Below, in pieces: positions 1 through 8,150 of a stretch of 64,000 nt of DNA (position 1 is its first letter; each line of letters opens with the position of its first letter). The translations under genes and the position numbers were made by a program. The DNA comes from Bacteroidales bacterium (GTDB lineage Bacteria; Bacteroidota; Bacteroidia; Bacteroidales; WCHB1-69), in NCBI GenBank assembly GCA_017554325.1, contig JAFZIP010000009.1:1-64000 (forward strand). Reading direction: 5' to 3'. The notes under the pieces were generated by a model. The model did no database searches, was not told the DNA's origin, and was given only the letters and a program-made list of their open reading frames with translations.

Positions 1-148
1 TACCCGTAGGGCATTGACCGACCACACAATCTTGCGTTATATCTGTACCGTAAGGCGTGCGCCACAAAACAGCCACAAAAATAGTGTTTTTTGCTGTTTT
101 GTACAGATAATTTGAATTTATTTTATAAAATTAAATTATCGAAAAAAA

Positions 149-1078
149 ATGAAAAAGGTAATTGTTTTGGCTGTAGTAGCCATATTTACAAGTGCAATCT
201 TTACATGTTGCGAGAAAGAAGACATGAAAGGTTGGTCAAACAAAACGTCTGAAAGTTTGAATCTTAAAAATATTACAATGTCGAATGGGATGTTAGAATT
301 TCCTTCTTGGGAAAGTTATATTGCAACGATTGAGGCTATAGGGGATGCATGTGAGGAAAGGACTCAAAATTATGTTGATAGCCTTATTGAGGTTCTTGGA
401 ACGGATGATGATGATATCTTGAACGATGCCATTCAAAAAAATGAATTCAACCCGTTCCAGCCATTACACGACTTTGCAAAATCCATGGGCTTTACAAGTA
501 TGTACGCAGTTCTCGAAGATTTGGAAAAAGAATGGATGGAAACTCCTAATTCGACTGCAGAAGACAACCCTTTCATGAAGACTGAATTAGAACGTTATCA
601 AAGTGCTTTGCATAATGTTAACGGGGATGTTATGATTGCAGGTGAAGTTTTTAATCCCGACAAATGCATAAACAGCGGTGGCGATTGTAAAAGAGCAGAT
701 AGTGATGATGGGAGAAAACCTTTTACATACAAAAACAAAAACAGATTGATTGTCGGTAAAATTTCTACCCGAAGTGCTTACTTATCTGCTTCCACAACAT
801 TGTACACAATTACGAAGAATGGCACCAAACTTTTATGGACGAGCGGAATCCATGTCGCTGCGGGAGGAAAGAAATGGTACACTTGTGATGCTGGAGATGT
901 TCCACATAACATACTTCATTTGGATGAAAAAATCAAAGACCGTGTGGCCTTATGTCATACATCTGTAATTATTCCTACACATTCTTTTTCATGTGTGATT
1001 ATCCCCTATCCAGCCTCTTTGTTAAGCTCCCATTCAGCGACCAAAGTCAGTGGAGCATATATCAATCTGGCATTATAA
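149..1078 (+). CDS. Putative lipoprotein of unknown function
   Basis: The 309-residue product starts with a Lys-Lys N-terminus, a hydrophobic stretch and a cysteine pair near residues 20-21, followed by acidic residues. This fits a lipoprotein signal peptide and predicts export and lipid anchoring. The mature part is acidic in its first half (a run of Asp around residue 86) and has cysteines near 175-181. I recognise no domain. The gene is clearly more AT-rich than the genes after 2.7 kb. It lies 22 bp upstream of a beta-barrel-like gene on the same strand, so the two are probably co-transcribed and may act together at the outer membrane. The function is unknown; only the lipoprotein call and the reading frame are supported. 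Confidence 0.75.
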   Translation: MKKVIVLAVVAIFTSAIFTCCEKEDMKGWSNKTSESLNLKNITMSNGMLEFPSWESYIATIEAIGDACEERTQNYVDSLIEVLGTDDDDILNDAIQKNEFNPFQPLHDFAKSMGFTSMYAVLEDLEKEWMETPNSTAEDNPFMKTELERYQSALHNVNGDVMIAGEVFNPDKCINSGGDCKRADSDDGRKPFTYKNKNRLIVGKISTRSAYLSASTTLYTITKNGTKLLWTSGIHVAAGGKKWYTCDAGDVPHNILHLDEKIKDRVALCHTSVIIPTHSFSCVIIPYPASLLSSHSATKVSGAYINLAL

Positions 1079-1100
1079 TGACATTTAGATACTGAAGACT

Positions 1101-2696
1101 ATGAAAAAAACACTGTTCACTTTGCTTTTTGCACTCCCTGTCCTTCTCAACGCACAGAGAGCACAGGAAAAAAAGCTGCACTTTTCGGATAAGGTTACGC
1201 ATTCAGTAAGTCTGCAATATAATGTTGGGGTATATCCGAAAAACAAGTTCGTGTATTATTGCAATCCGGCGGATGGCTATATCTCTCTGCCAGCGGTTGG
1301 TCGAGAGTACCGCCTAACCTATGGACTTAATTTTCGTTCAGGCTTCGGTCTTTCAATTGGTGCGGCTTCTGGCTTGTATGGTTTCAGAAATCGTAATGCT
1401 GAATACAATTTTGGCGGTGATTCTAATACGCCCCTAAACTATCTTATTCCTTTGTTCGACAACTATTTGAGCGTCAGTCTGAATGCCACCTACATCAGAC
1501 AAATCTCTCAACAAATTTTCATTCAGCCTAACATTGGAATTACTATGCCTTTCTATTTTCAGGAAGAATTTCGCATACATGACCATTACCTGTCTGACAT
1601 GGGAGAGTGGGTACAGTCAAAGTATTTAAGTATTGATAATACCGATTGTCATAGGATGTTCGTCCCCGACCTTTCGTTGGGGGTGAACTTTCTTTTCCAT
1701 ACCAAACGGAATCCGCGCAGCAACTTCATTCTCGGGGTGAATGCCAATATCGGTTTTGTGCCGAGATATACAGGATATTTCTCGCTAAGGGAACCTTTTA
1801 CAGAGGAAGTCAAGGATTGCGACATCACATGCCGGGACACATACTTTGGTTTAAATTTCGGGTATCAGTTCATCAGTCTGCCAAAAACATTCAACAGAAA
1901 ACAATATCGCAAGGAATTGGAGTATTCCACTTTCGATTTCAAGCGCCCGGTTCATTCCATTGCCTTAATATTTGACAATGGATTTGGTGTTTTTGACAAA
2001 TTGTCAAATGCAAGCGGCCCAATCAAGCCAAGGGGAGGAAATAGATACAAGCCTGAACTTGTGCTGAAGTACAGCATTGCCATAAAAAATGGGTTCGGGC
2101 TGGCTGTGGAGATACCTTTTGGTTATTATTACAGAACTTTTATAACAGATTTGTTTGGTGTTGTTCCTCCTGACACGGTATGGGCAAGCGGTATAGTCGG
2201 AGACCATAATTCGCTGGATGTGTTCGGGCTCGCCGATGTGTATTCCGGCCTTTCGTTGAAAGCTTCATATCTTGCTCCAATACACCGAAATGTATTGATT
2301 CAGCCAGAATTGGGATTGAAATTCGCATCATCTTTGGGTGGCTTCGACCTGGATTTCGATGATGAATATTATTCAGCTATTTGGGATGATGAACATGAGA
2401 GGGCATTTGCATACATGCGTTATACAGCAAAGCTCAATAAAAAATCGTTTTTTATTCCTGATTTATCTTTCGCCGTCAATTTCATTGTCCACGGAAAGAA
2501 TCCCAACCACAATTTCATATTTGGAATAAATTCGACTTTCTCCCTTGTTGACAGGATGACCATAGATTACGGACCGCTTCCCCCCTCTTCCTTTCCAGAG
2601 CGATATGCCTCTTCGGGAACGTATCATTACAAAATGGGCAGCATAGGACTGCACATCGGTTATCAGTTCATGACAGGAAAGAAAGTCAAAAGATGA
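1101..2696 (+). CDS. Outer-membrane beta-barrel-like protein with two repeated halves
   Basis: The 531-residue product has a clear signal peptide (residues 1-19, ending in LNAQ). The rest alternates aromatic and hydrophobic residues as in transmembrane beta strands. The protein is internally duplicated: about residues 30-265 and 278-527 carry the same motifs in the same order, namely VTHSVSLQYNVGV / VHSIALIFDNGFGV, IFIQPNIGI / VLIQPELGL, FVPDLSLGVNF / FIPDLSFAVNF, NFILGVNANIGFV / NFIFGINSTFSLV and GLNFGYQFIS / GLHIGYQFMT. Each half could be one small barrel, or the two together one larger barrel. Base composition is AT-rich, like the preceding lipoprotein gene. It converges on the phosphoglucomutase gene across a stem-loop. 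The duplication is seen directly; outer-membrane location is inferred. Confidence 0.75.
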   Translation: MKKTLFTLLFALPVLLNAQRAQEKKLHFSDKVTHSVSLQYNVGVYPKNKFVYYCNPADGYISLPAVGREYRLTYGLNFRSGFGLSIGAASGLYGFRNRNAEYNFGGDSNTPLNYLIPLFDNYLSVSLNATYIRQISQQIFIQPNIGITMPFYFQEEFRIHDHYLSDMGEWVQSKYLSIDNTDCHRMFVPDLSLGVNFLFHTKRNPRSNFILGVNANIGFVPRYTGYFSLREPFTEEVKDCDITCRDTYFGLNFGYQFISLPKTFNRKQYRKELEYSTFDFKRPVHSIALIFDNGFGVFDKLSNASGPIKPRGGNRYKPELVLKYSIAIKNGFGLAVEIPFGYYYRTFITDLFGVVPPDTVWASGIVGDHNSLDVFGLADVYSGLSLKASYLAPIHRNVLIQPELGLKFASSLGGFDLDFDDEYYSAIWDDEHERAFAYMRYTAKLNKKSFFIPDLSFAVNFIVHGKNPNHNFIFGINSTFSLVDRMTIDYGPLPPSSFPERYASSGTYHYKMGSIGLHIGYQFMTGKKVKR

Positions 2697-2709
2697 TGAC
2701 ATGCAACGG

Positions 2710-2747
2710 TTATCGATGAGCGGATTTCGCTAATCGCTCATCGATAA
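2710..2747. terminator. Convergent-gene stem-loop
   Basis: A perfect 13-bp inverted repeat (TTATCGATGAGCG at 2710-2722, its complement at 2735-2747) with a 12-nt loop lies between two convergent genes. A further partial copy of the right arm follows to 2760. There is no strong T-tract, so it may be a transcript-end hairpin or a repeat rather than a classical intrinsic terminator. Confidence 0.5.
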
Positions 2748-2760
2748 TCGCTCATCGCTA

Positions 2761-4494
2761 CTATAGGTCCTTCTTCAATGTCTCAATACGTTGATCGAGG
2801 CGGGCTTCCACTTCGGCAGTGTCTTTCCGTTTCTCCACGGGTTCCACCACGCTGAAGTAGAACTTGATCTTGGGCTCGGTGCCTGATGGGCGCACGGTTA
2901 TCTTGCTGCCGTCGGCGGTGAAGAACTGCAACACATTGGACGTGGGCAGGTTGATGAGCTCATTGGTACCGTTCACCAAATCGTAAGAGCGGCTGGCACT
3001 GTAGTCTTTCATCATCACCACGGGTTGGCCACCTAAGGTCTTAGGCGGGTTCTGACGATAGTTGTCCATCATAGCCTTGATCTTGGCCACACCCTCCTGG
3101 CCTTTTTCAGTAAGGGAGAGTAATGACTCTTTGTAATAACCATAACTGCAATAGATGTCGTTGAGCACATCGGTGAGCAGCTTGTGGTTGGCGCTGTTGG
3201 CCACCATGTAATGGGCGGCCATCTCAGCGATGAGACAGCAGGCGGAGATGGCATCCTTGTCGCGCACAAAGTCGCCGATCAGGTAGCCGTAACTCTCCTC
3301 GCCACCCACGATGAACTGCCTTTTGCCTTCGTTGGCACGGATAGCCTCCGCAATGTATTTGAAACCGGTGAGCACATCGATACACTCGACATTGTAGTCC
3401 AGCGCCACACGACGGATGAGATCCGTGGTAACGATGGTCTTCACGGCAAACGGATTTCCTTCCAGCTTGCCAGCTTTCTGGCTCTGCGAGAGCACATAGT
3501 GGAACAGCAACGTACCGGTTTGGTTACCGTTGAGCAGTTGCATCTTTCCTTCGGCGTTGCGCACCGCGATACCCACACGGTCGGCATCCGGGTCGGTGGC
3601 CAATATCAGGTCCGCATTCACCTCATCGGCTTTCTTCAGAGCCAGTTCCAGTGCGGATTTCTCTTCCGGATTGGGAGATTTCACCGTGGGGAAGTTGCCA
3701 TCGGGCACAGACTGTTCTTCTACCAACACCACATCTTTGAAGCCGTACATTTCGAGTGCCTTGGGCACCATGGTGATGCCGGTTCCGTGCAACGGCGTAT
3801 AGACAATCTTCAATTTCTTGGCTTTCTTGATGGATTCGGGATGCAGCGACAGCGGTTTCACCAAATCGAAATAGGCCTTATCAACCCGTTCGCCCACCAT
3901 CTCGATCAATTCTGGGTTGGCCGTCCAATTCACCTGTTTCACAGACGTGATCTTGTTCACCTCCTTGATGACATTGACATCGTGCGGAGGCACCAGCTGG
4001 CCACCGTCCTGCCAATACACCTTGTAGCCGTTGTACTCCATGGGGTTGTGCGACGCCGTAATCATGATACCGGCATGACACTGGAGATGGCGCACGGCGA
4101 ACGAGAGCACCGGCGTGGGGCGCAGTTCCTCGAAAAGGAAGACTTTGATGTTGTTGGCAGAAAGAATCTCGGCAGAAATTCTGGCGAATTCGGTACTATG
4201 CAGACGCGAATCAAAGGAGATCACCACCTTGACGATCTCTTCTTTCTTGAAACATTTCAACAGATAATTGGCAAGGCCCTGGGTGGCAGCGCCCACCGTG
4301 TATTTGTTCATCCTGTTGGTTCCAACGCCCATGACACCGCGCAAACCGCCAGTGCCGAATTCCAGGTCGCGGTAAAAGGCGTCCGACAATGCTTTGGGGT
4401 CCTCCTTTTGCAGGCGGAGCACCTCGTTTCTTGTTTCTACATCATAATCATTGGAAAGCCAAAGGTTGACTTTGTCTTGAATTGTTTTGTCCAT
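2761..4494 (-). CDS. Phosphoglucomutase / phosphomannomutase (alpha-D-phosphohexomutase family)
   Basis: This cytoplasmic enzyme interconverts hexose 1- and 6-phosphates, feeding glycogen and sugar-nucleotide synthesis. The family signatures are all present: GTGGLRG near the N-terminus, the phosphoserine loop TASHNP, the metal-binding DPDADR, the sugar-binding GGEESYGY and the C-terminal phosphate-binding RPSGTEPKIKFYF. The length, about 577 residues, matches the long phosphoglucomutase/phosphopentomutase-like subfamily found in Bacteroidota. I chose the ATG at 4494 because homologues begin close to the KTIQDKVNLWL helix; a second in-frame ATG at 4512 would add six residues. The exact sugar preference cannot be read from sequence. 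Confidence 0.95.
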   Translation of the reverse strand: MDKTIQDKVNLWLSNDYDVETRNEVLRLQKEDPKALSDAFYRDLEFGTGGLRGVMGVGTNRMNKYTVGAATQGLANYLLKCFKKEEIVKVVISFDSRLHSTEFARISAEILSANNIKVFLFEELRPTPVLSFAVRHLQCHAGIMITASHNPMEYNGYKVYWQDGGQLVPPHDVNVIKEVNKITSVKQVNWTANPELIEMVGERVDKAYFDLVKPLSLHPESIKKAKKLKIVYTPLHGTGITMVPKALEMYGFKDVVLVEEQSVPDGNFPTVKSPNPEEKSALELALKKADEVNADLILATDPDADRVGIAVRNAEGKMQLLNGNQTGTLLFHYVLSQSQKAGKLEGNPFAVKTIVTTDLIRRVALDYNVECIDVLTGFKYIAEAIRANEGKRQFIVGGEESYGYLIGDFVRDKDAISACCLIAEMAAHYMVANSANHKLLTDVLNDIYCSYGYYKESLLSLTEKGQEGVAKIKAMMDNYRQNPPKTLGGQPVVMMKDYSASRSYDLVNGTNELINLPTSNVLQFFTADGSKITVRPSGTEPKIKFYFSVVEPVEKRKDTAEVEARLDQRIETLKKDL

Positions 4495-4549
4495 AATAAA
4501 AATTTTATCCATTATAAGAGCATAATGCCCTTATTGCTACATTTCTTTG

Positions 4550-4622
4550 AGCGGTAAACGGGGCTCGAACCCGCGACCTGCGGCTTGGGAAGCCGCCGCT
4601 CTGCCAACTGAGCTATTACCGC
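4550..4622 (-). tRNA. tRNA-Gly (anticodon CCC)
   Basis: On the minus strand the sequence folds into a full cloverleaf. The acceptor stem pairs GCGGTAA with TTACCGC, the D arm holds GCTC-AGTTGGC-AGAGC, the anticodon stem is GCGGC/GCCGC with loop TTCCCAA, and the T arm is GCGGG-TTCGAGC-CCCGT. The anticodon CCC reads the glycine codon GGG. The discriminator base is T, as is usual for glycine tRNAs. CCA is not encoded. Confidence 0.96.
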
Positions 4623-4648
4623 ATTATAGTTGAGAGTTTAGAGATTAG

Positions 4649-4674
4649 AGTTTAGAGATTTTTTTCTCTAAACT
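4649..4674 (-). terminator. Stem-loop in TTTAGAG repeat downstream of ychF
   Basis: AGTTTAGAG (4649-4657) pairs perfectly with CTCTAAACT (4666-4674) around a T-rich loop. The hairpin is built from a longer TTTAGAG-type repeat (about 4631-4694) lying between ychF and the tRNA gene. It could end the ychF transcript. The repeat also supplies the ychF stop codon. Confidence 0.45.
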
Positions 4675-4688
4675 TTAAACTCTAAACT

Positions 4689-5786
4689 CTAAACATTGAA
4701 TCGTATATGCAAGATGTCGCCGTCCTGCACAACGTAGTTTTTCCCTTCCACAGACAATTTGCCGGCTTCCTTACATTTGAGTTCGGAGCCAAGTTGCACC
4801 AGGTCATTGTATTTGATGACCTCGGCACGGATGAAGCCGCGTTCCAAGTCGCTGTGGATGACGCCAGCCGCCTGCGGGGCAAGCATGCCGCTCTTGATGG
4901 TCCATGCGCGGTTCTCCTTGCCACCCACCGTAAAGAACGAAATGAGATCCAGCATCTTATAGGCTGCTCGAATCACTTTGTTTACGCCTGGTTCGGTCAG
5001 TCCGACATCTTCCAAGAAGACCTTGCGATCCTCTTCACTCTCCAGCTCAGCGATTTCAGACTCAATCTTGGCCGCGATCACCAACATCTCGCCACCGTTT
5101 TCCTCCACATATTTCTTCACCGCCTCAGAATAGGCGTTGCCGTTCACGGCATCTTCATCATTCACATTGCAGACAAACAGCACGGGTTTTTCCGTCAGCA
5201 GCATCATGTCAGCCACCACGGCGTGCTCGTCGGGCGTAACCTCCAGCGTGCGCACATTCTGGAATTTCTCCAAGTGTTCCTTGTACTTCTTCAGGACCTC
5301 ATAATCGTGCTTGGCATTCTTGTCGCCGATTTTGGCGGCTTTCTCCACCTTGGCAATTTTACGGTCAACCTGCTCCAAATCCTTGCATTGCAGCTCAAAA
5401 TCCACAATCTCAATGTCGCGGACAGGGTCCACAGAGCCTTCCACGTGGGGCAGGGCCGGGTTGTCGAAGCAGCGCAGCACGTGAATCAGGGCATCGCACA
5501 GGCGCACGTCCGCAAGGAAGCTATTGCCAATGCCCTCGCCCTGGCTCGCGCCCTTGGCCAAGCCCGGAATGTCCACCAGGTCCAGATTGGCATACACCAG
5601 CTTGTCGGCCTGGATGAACGTGTTGATGTTGGCGAGACGCTCATCGGGCACGGCACAAACGCCTATGTTGGATTTGTTCGTGCTGTATGCAAACTCCGTC
5701 ACCGCTGCCTTCGTGTTCGATATGCAGTTGAACATCGTCGTTTTACCGGAGTTGGTCAGTCCTACTATGCCGCATTTCAGGCCCAT
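4689..5786 (-). CDS. ychF: YchF/OLA1-type ATPase (Obg-like)
   Basis: A 365-residue ribosome-associated P-loop NTPase of the Obg family that prefers ATP over GTP. The G1 loop reads GLTNSGKTT (family usual GLPNVGKST), G3 is DIPGLAKGASQGEGIGN with the YchF-typical long switch II, and the base-recognition motif is CNVND instead of NKxD. A coiled-coil region spans about residues 125-175. A C-terminal TGS domain contains SFFTVGGKENRAWTI and APQAAGVIHSDLERGFIRAEV. The length matches the family. The stop codon is a TAG inside an intergenic TTTAGAG repeat. The next gene upstream, on the same strand, is the NifU-type protein, 144 bp away. Confidence 0.95.
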   Translation of the reverse strand: MGLKCGIVGLTNSGKTTMFNCISNTKAAVTEFAYSTNKSNIGVCAVPDERLANINTFIQADKLVYANLDLVDIPGLAKGASQGEGIGNSFLADVRLCDALIHVLRCFDNPALPHVEGSVDPVRDIEIVDFELQCKDLEQVDRKIAKVEKAAKIGDKNAKHDYEVLKKYKEHLEKFQNVRTLEVTPDEHAVVADMMLLTEKPVLFVCNVNDEDAVNGNAYSEAVKKYVEENGGEMLVIAAKIESEIAELESEEDRKVFLEDVGLTEPGVNKVIRAAYKMLDLISFFTVGGKENRAWTIKSGMLAPQAAGVIHSDLERGFIRAEVIKYNDLVQLGSELKCKEAGKLSVEGKNYVVQDGDILHIRFNV

Positions 5787-5825
5787 ATTGCTTTGTGTTT
5801 GGTTTCTTTTTTTGTTTGCCCCACA

Positions 5826-5888
5826 CTGCGCGACTTCGTCGCTTGTATGGGGTTATTTGCACTTCGTGCGTTTTGCCTCTTCGAGGCT
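5826..5888. repeat. Three CTTCG mini-hairpins in series
   Basis: Within about 65 bp there are three short perfect stems, each closed around the same TTC loop: GCGAC-TTC-GTCGC, GCAC-TTC-GTGC and CCTC-TTC-GAGG. They lie between nfu and ychF, which are both read on the minus strand. They may stabilise or attenuate the transcript, or belong to a short repeat family; no function can be assigned. Confidence 0.5.
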
Positions 5889-5930
5889 GCTTAATGAATA
5901 TTCTCCTTCAAAAAAATCCTTCGGCTCTCG

Positions 5931-6179
5931 TTAGAATCCCAGGACGATGTCCTCCACGTGGTCGATTTCGGGGAGGTAGTGCTTGATGGTCTGCTCCACC
6001 CCGTTCTTGAGTGTCATCTTGGCGTGCGGACAGGTGCCGCAGGCACCTTGCAGTTTCACTTTCACCACATTGTCGGCGGTAAGTTCCACGAACTCAACAT
6101 CCCCGCCGTCTTGTTGCAGGTAGGGGCGTATTTGCTCTATGATAGATTTCACTTTTTGTTCAAGGGTAGGGTTTTCCAT
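5931..6179 (-). CDS. NifU-like C-terminal domain iron-sulfur scaffold/carrier protein
   Basis: An 82-residue protein consisting only of a NifU C-terminal (Nfu) domain. This domain binds a [4Fe-4S] cluster through a CxxC pair and passes it to client proteins. The sequence shows the family's YLQQDGGDVEFVEL and the metal site GACGTCPHAKMTLKNGVE (Cys-Gly-Thr-Cys). I chose the ATG at 6179 because homologues start a few residues before the first helix (LEQKVKSIIEQIRPYL); upstream in-frame sequence runs into the divergent promoter region. A -7-like TACATTTG lies on the minus strand at 6212-6205. Confidence 0.93.
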   Translation of the reverse strand: MENPTLEQKVKSIIEQIRPYLQQDGGDVEFVELTADNVVKVKLQGACGTCPHAKMTLKNGVEQTIKHYLPEIDHVEDIVLGF

Positions 6180-6246
6180 ACTTTCATCGTTTTGGATTCG
6201 GCTGCAAATGTACAAAAAAAAATTTACCTGTATATATTCTTCATAT

Positions 6247-6277
6247 TTTGTCAACCTCCTTCTTTTTACTATTTTTG
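6247..6277 (+). promoter_or_regulatory. Bacteroidota-type promoter for the FecCD permease
   Basis: TTTG at 6247-6250 and TATTTTTG at 6270-6277 match the primary sigma factor consensus of Bacteroidota (-33 TTTG, -7 TAnnTTTG) with 19 bp between them. The start codon follows 11 bp downstream, so the leader would be very short. Confidence 0.7.
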
Positions 6278-6288
6278 CAGTCCAAAAT

Positions 6289-7311
6289 ATGAGAGAACGT
6301 AAACACATAATCCTGCCCATACTCTTCGGCGTGCTGTTGCTGGCATCCGCCCTTGCAGCCATTTTCATCGGGGCCATCGACATTCCCTTGCAGTCGGTGT
6401 GGGGCAGTTTCCTGCACAGGATGGGCATTTCTGGCGGCATTATCGTACCCGCCTACTATGACATGGCCATCTGGCAGTTGCGTCTGCCGCGCATCGTGAT
6501 GAGCCTGCTGGCCGGCGCCTCGCTCGCCGTGTGCGGCTGTGTATTCCAAAGCATCTTCCGAAATCCCATCTGCGACCCCTACATACTGGGCATCTCCTCA
6601 GGCGCCTCGCTCGGCGCCGCCGTGGCCATCATCCTCGGCTGGGACATCTCCATCTTCGGCATCACCATCCCCGCCCTGGTCACCGCCCTGCTGACCCTCG
6701 TCTTCATCATGGGCATCGGACGGATTTCCAACCAGCACTCCACCCAAACGCTCCTGCTCACCGGCATCGCCCTCAACTTCTTCATCTCCTCCGTCATCAC
6801 CCTGCTGATTGTCATCAACCAACAATCCATGCACAAAATTTATTTCTGGACGATGGGCAGCCTGGCCACCGTATCCTGGATGGAAATAGCCTGGCTCCTC
6901 CCCGTCATGGTGATTGGTCTGATTGTTTTGTTTCATTATTCCAAAGACCTGGACATCATGCAAATGGGTATGGAATCGGCGCAAAGTATCGGAGTAAACA
7001 CACAACGCACCATCTATATCGTGCTGATCACCTCCTCCATCCTGATTGGTGCGGTAGTTTCGTTCTGCGGTGTCATTGGATTCATCGGACTGATTATCCC
7101 CAACATAGTGAGGCTGCTCTTTGGCAGCAAAAACCGGCATCTTTTCACCTACTCCATCTTTTTCGGAGCGTTCTTCCTGCTGGTCGCGGACACGCTGGCG
7201 CGCACCATTGCCGCACCCTCCGAGTTGCCAGTAGGCAGTATCACCGCTCTGGCAGGAGCTCCCTATTTCATTTACCTTCTGATACGGAATAAAACCGCCT
7301 TGCGGCAGTAG
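6289..7311 (+). CDS. FecCD-family iron/cobalamin ABC transporter permease
   Basis: A 340-residue polytopic inner-membrane protein of the BtuC/FhuB/FecCD family. It forms the channel of ABC importers for siderophores, haem or vitamin B12. Seen in sequence: RLPRIVMSLLAGASLAVCG with the FQSIFRNPICDPYILGISSGASLGA segment diagnostic of the family, several hydrophobic helices, VSFCGVIGFIGLIIPNIVRLLFG, and a C-terminal ELPVGSITALAGAPYFIYLL. I chose the ATG at 6289 because it lies just behind a promoter and the protein then starts with a short basic segment before the first helix. No ATPase or substrate-binding protein is adjacent, so its partners must be encoded elsewhere and the substrate is unknown. 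Confidence 0.92.
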   Translation: MRERKHIILPILFGVLLLASALAAIFIGAIDIPLQSVWGSFLHRMGISGGIIVPAYYDMAIWQLRLPRIVMSLLAGASLAVCGCVFQSIFRNPICDPYILGISSGASLGAAVAIILGWDISIFGITIPALVTALLTLVFIMGIGRISNQHSTQTLLLTGIALNFFISSVITLLIVINQQSMHKIYFWTMGSLATVSWMEIAWLLPVMVIGLIVLFHYSKDLDIMQMGMESAQSIGVNTQRTIYIVLITSSILIGAVVSFCGVIGFIGLIIPNIVRLLFGSKNRHLFTYSIFFGAFFLLVADTLARTIAAPSELPVGSITALAGAPYFIYLLIRNKTALRQ

Positions 7312-7318
7312 GTGCTGA

Positions 7319-8149
7319 TTATCTCGTCACAGCGCCCTCTTTCAACGCTTTTTTGTAGAGTTCATTGATGTGGTTTTCAATAAACTGTCGTTTGCGCTGG
7401 TTCATCAGCATCATGCGAACGGCGGCACGTTCTTCCTCTGTCTCACTGACCGAGCGCTGATTCTTGTGGTCCAGTACTACCAGCAGATAATGGTTTCCGT
7501 CTATCGTCTTGTCCACATACTGATGATGCGCCTTCAGGTCGCCATCATTCAAATCAAATGGAACCTCAGCACGCACATCTTCCAGATATAGCCAGGTGTT
7601 GTCATCCAGCATATACTCCACAGAGTCTCCAAAAAGAAGAGGCAACTGATCCTTTTCTTCCTGTCGTCTGGACTCATTGAACAATATCATCTTGACCGGC
7701 GCAACCAACTTGGAATTGGCGGACAGCTTCACGTAGTTCACTTTGACAATATCCTTGTTCACAGCATAGCGTCCGTCAAAGTCGCGCGTAAAAGCCTTCA
7801 CATCCTGGTCCGTGATGTCGAACATGTTGGTATCGGACACCAGTTTGTCATAATAGGTGTTGATGAGCAGACTGCGGCGATAATCTTCCAGTTGTTTGTC
7901 AAAATTCTTCTCCCTTAAAGAGAGTTTATGCTCGGCTTCGTGAAGAATCAGACGTTCTTTCACCCAGCTGTCAATATAGTCCTTTACCATGGCAACGCTG
8001 TCCTCCGGCGAAAGGCCTGACGGCAAGCCGCTTTCAACCTCCGAAAGATAGAGTTTGTGGTTATAGACCTGCGCCACCACCTTGTCGCGATTCTGCTGGC
8101 AGGATGCGAGGCTTAAGATGGCGAGAAGCAACAGGACAAGTCGTTTCAC
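7319..8149 (-). CDS. SurA-like periplasmic chaperone lipoprotein without an evident parvulin domain
   Basis: A 276-residue protein with a lipoprotein signal (hydrophobic stretch ending LASC at residue 17). The N-terminal part resembles the SurA_N/parvulin-chaperone helical region: a VVAQVYNHKLYLSEVE segment followed by a DYIDSWVKERLILHEAE helix, and a C-terminal helix with NQRKRQFIENHINELYKKA. No peptidyl-prolyl isomerase core is recognisable between them. The gene starts 1 bp after the stop of the double-parvulin gene upstream, so both are probably on one mRNA and act together in outer-membrane protein folding. The chaperone role is inferred from domain architecture and context. Confidence 0.75.
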   Translation of the reverse strand: MKRLVLLLLAILSLASCQQNRDKVVAQVYNHKLYLSEVESGLPSGLSPEDSVAMVKDYIDSWVKERLILHEAEHKLSLREKNFDKQLEDYRRSLLINTYYDKLVSDTNMFDITDQDVKAFTRDFDGRYAVNKDIVKVNYVKLSANSKLVAPVKMILFNESRRQEEKDQLPLLFGDSVEYMLDDNTWLYLEDVRAEVPFDLNDGDLKAHHQYVDKTIDGNHYLLVVLDHKNQRSVSETEEERAAVRMMLMNQRKRQFIENHINELYKKALKEGAVTR

Positions 8150-8150
8150 T

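Noticed and set aside
3184..4557. Long open frame (457 codons) antisense to phosphoglucomutase
   Set aside because: It is His/Arg-rich with no domain, and the opposite strand carries a complete enzyme with all motifs; it is a codon-bias shadow.
6531..7292. Plus-strand frame of 253 codons inside the FecCD gene
   Set aside because: The product is His/Pro/Arg-rich, out of frame with a well-conserved permease.
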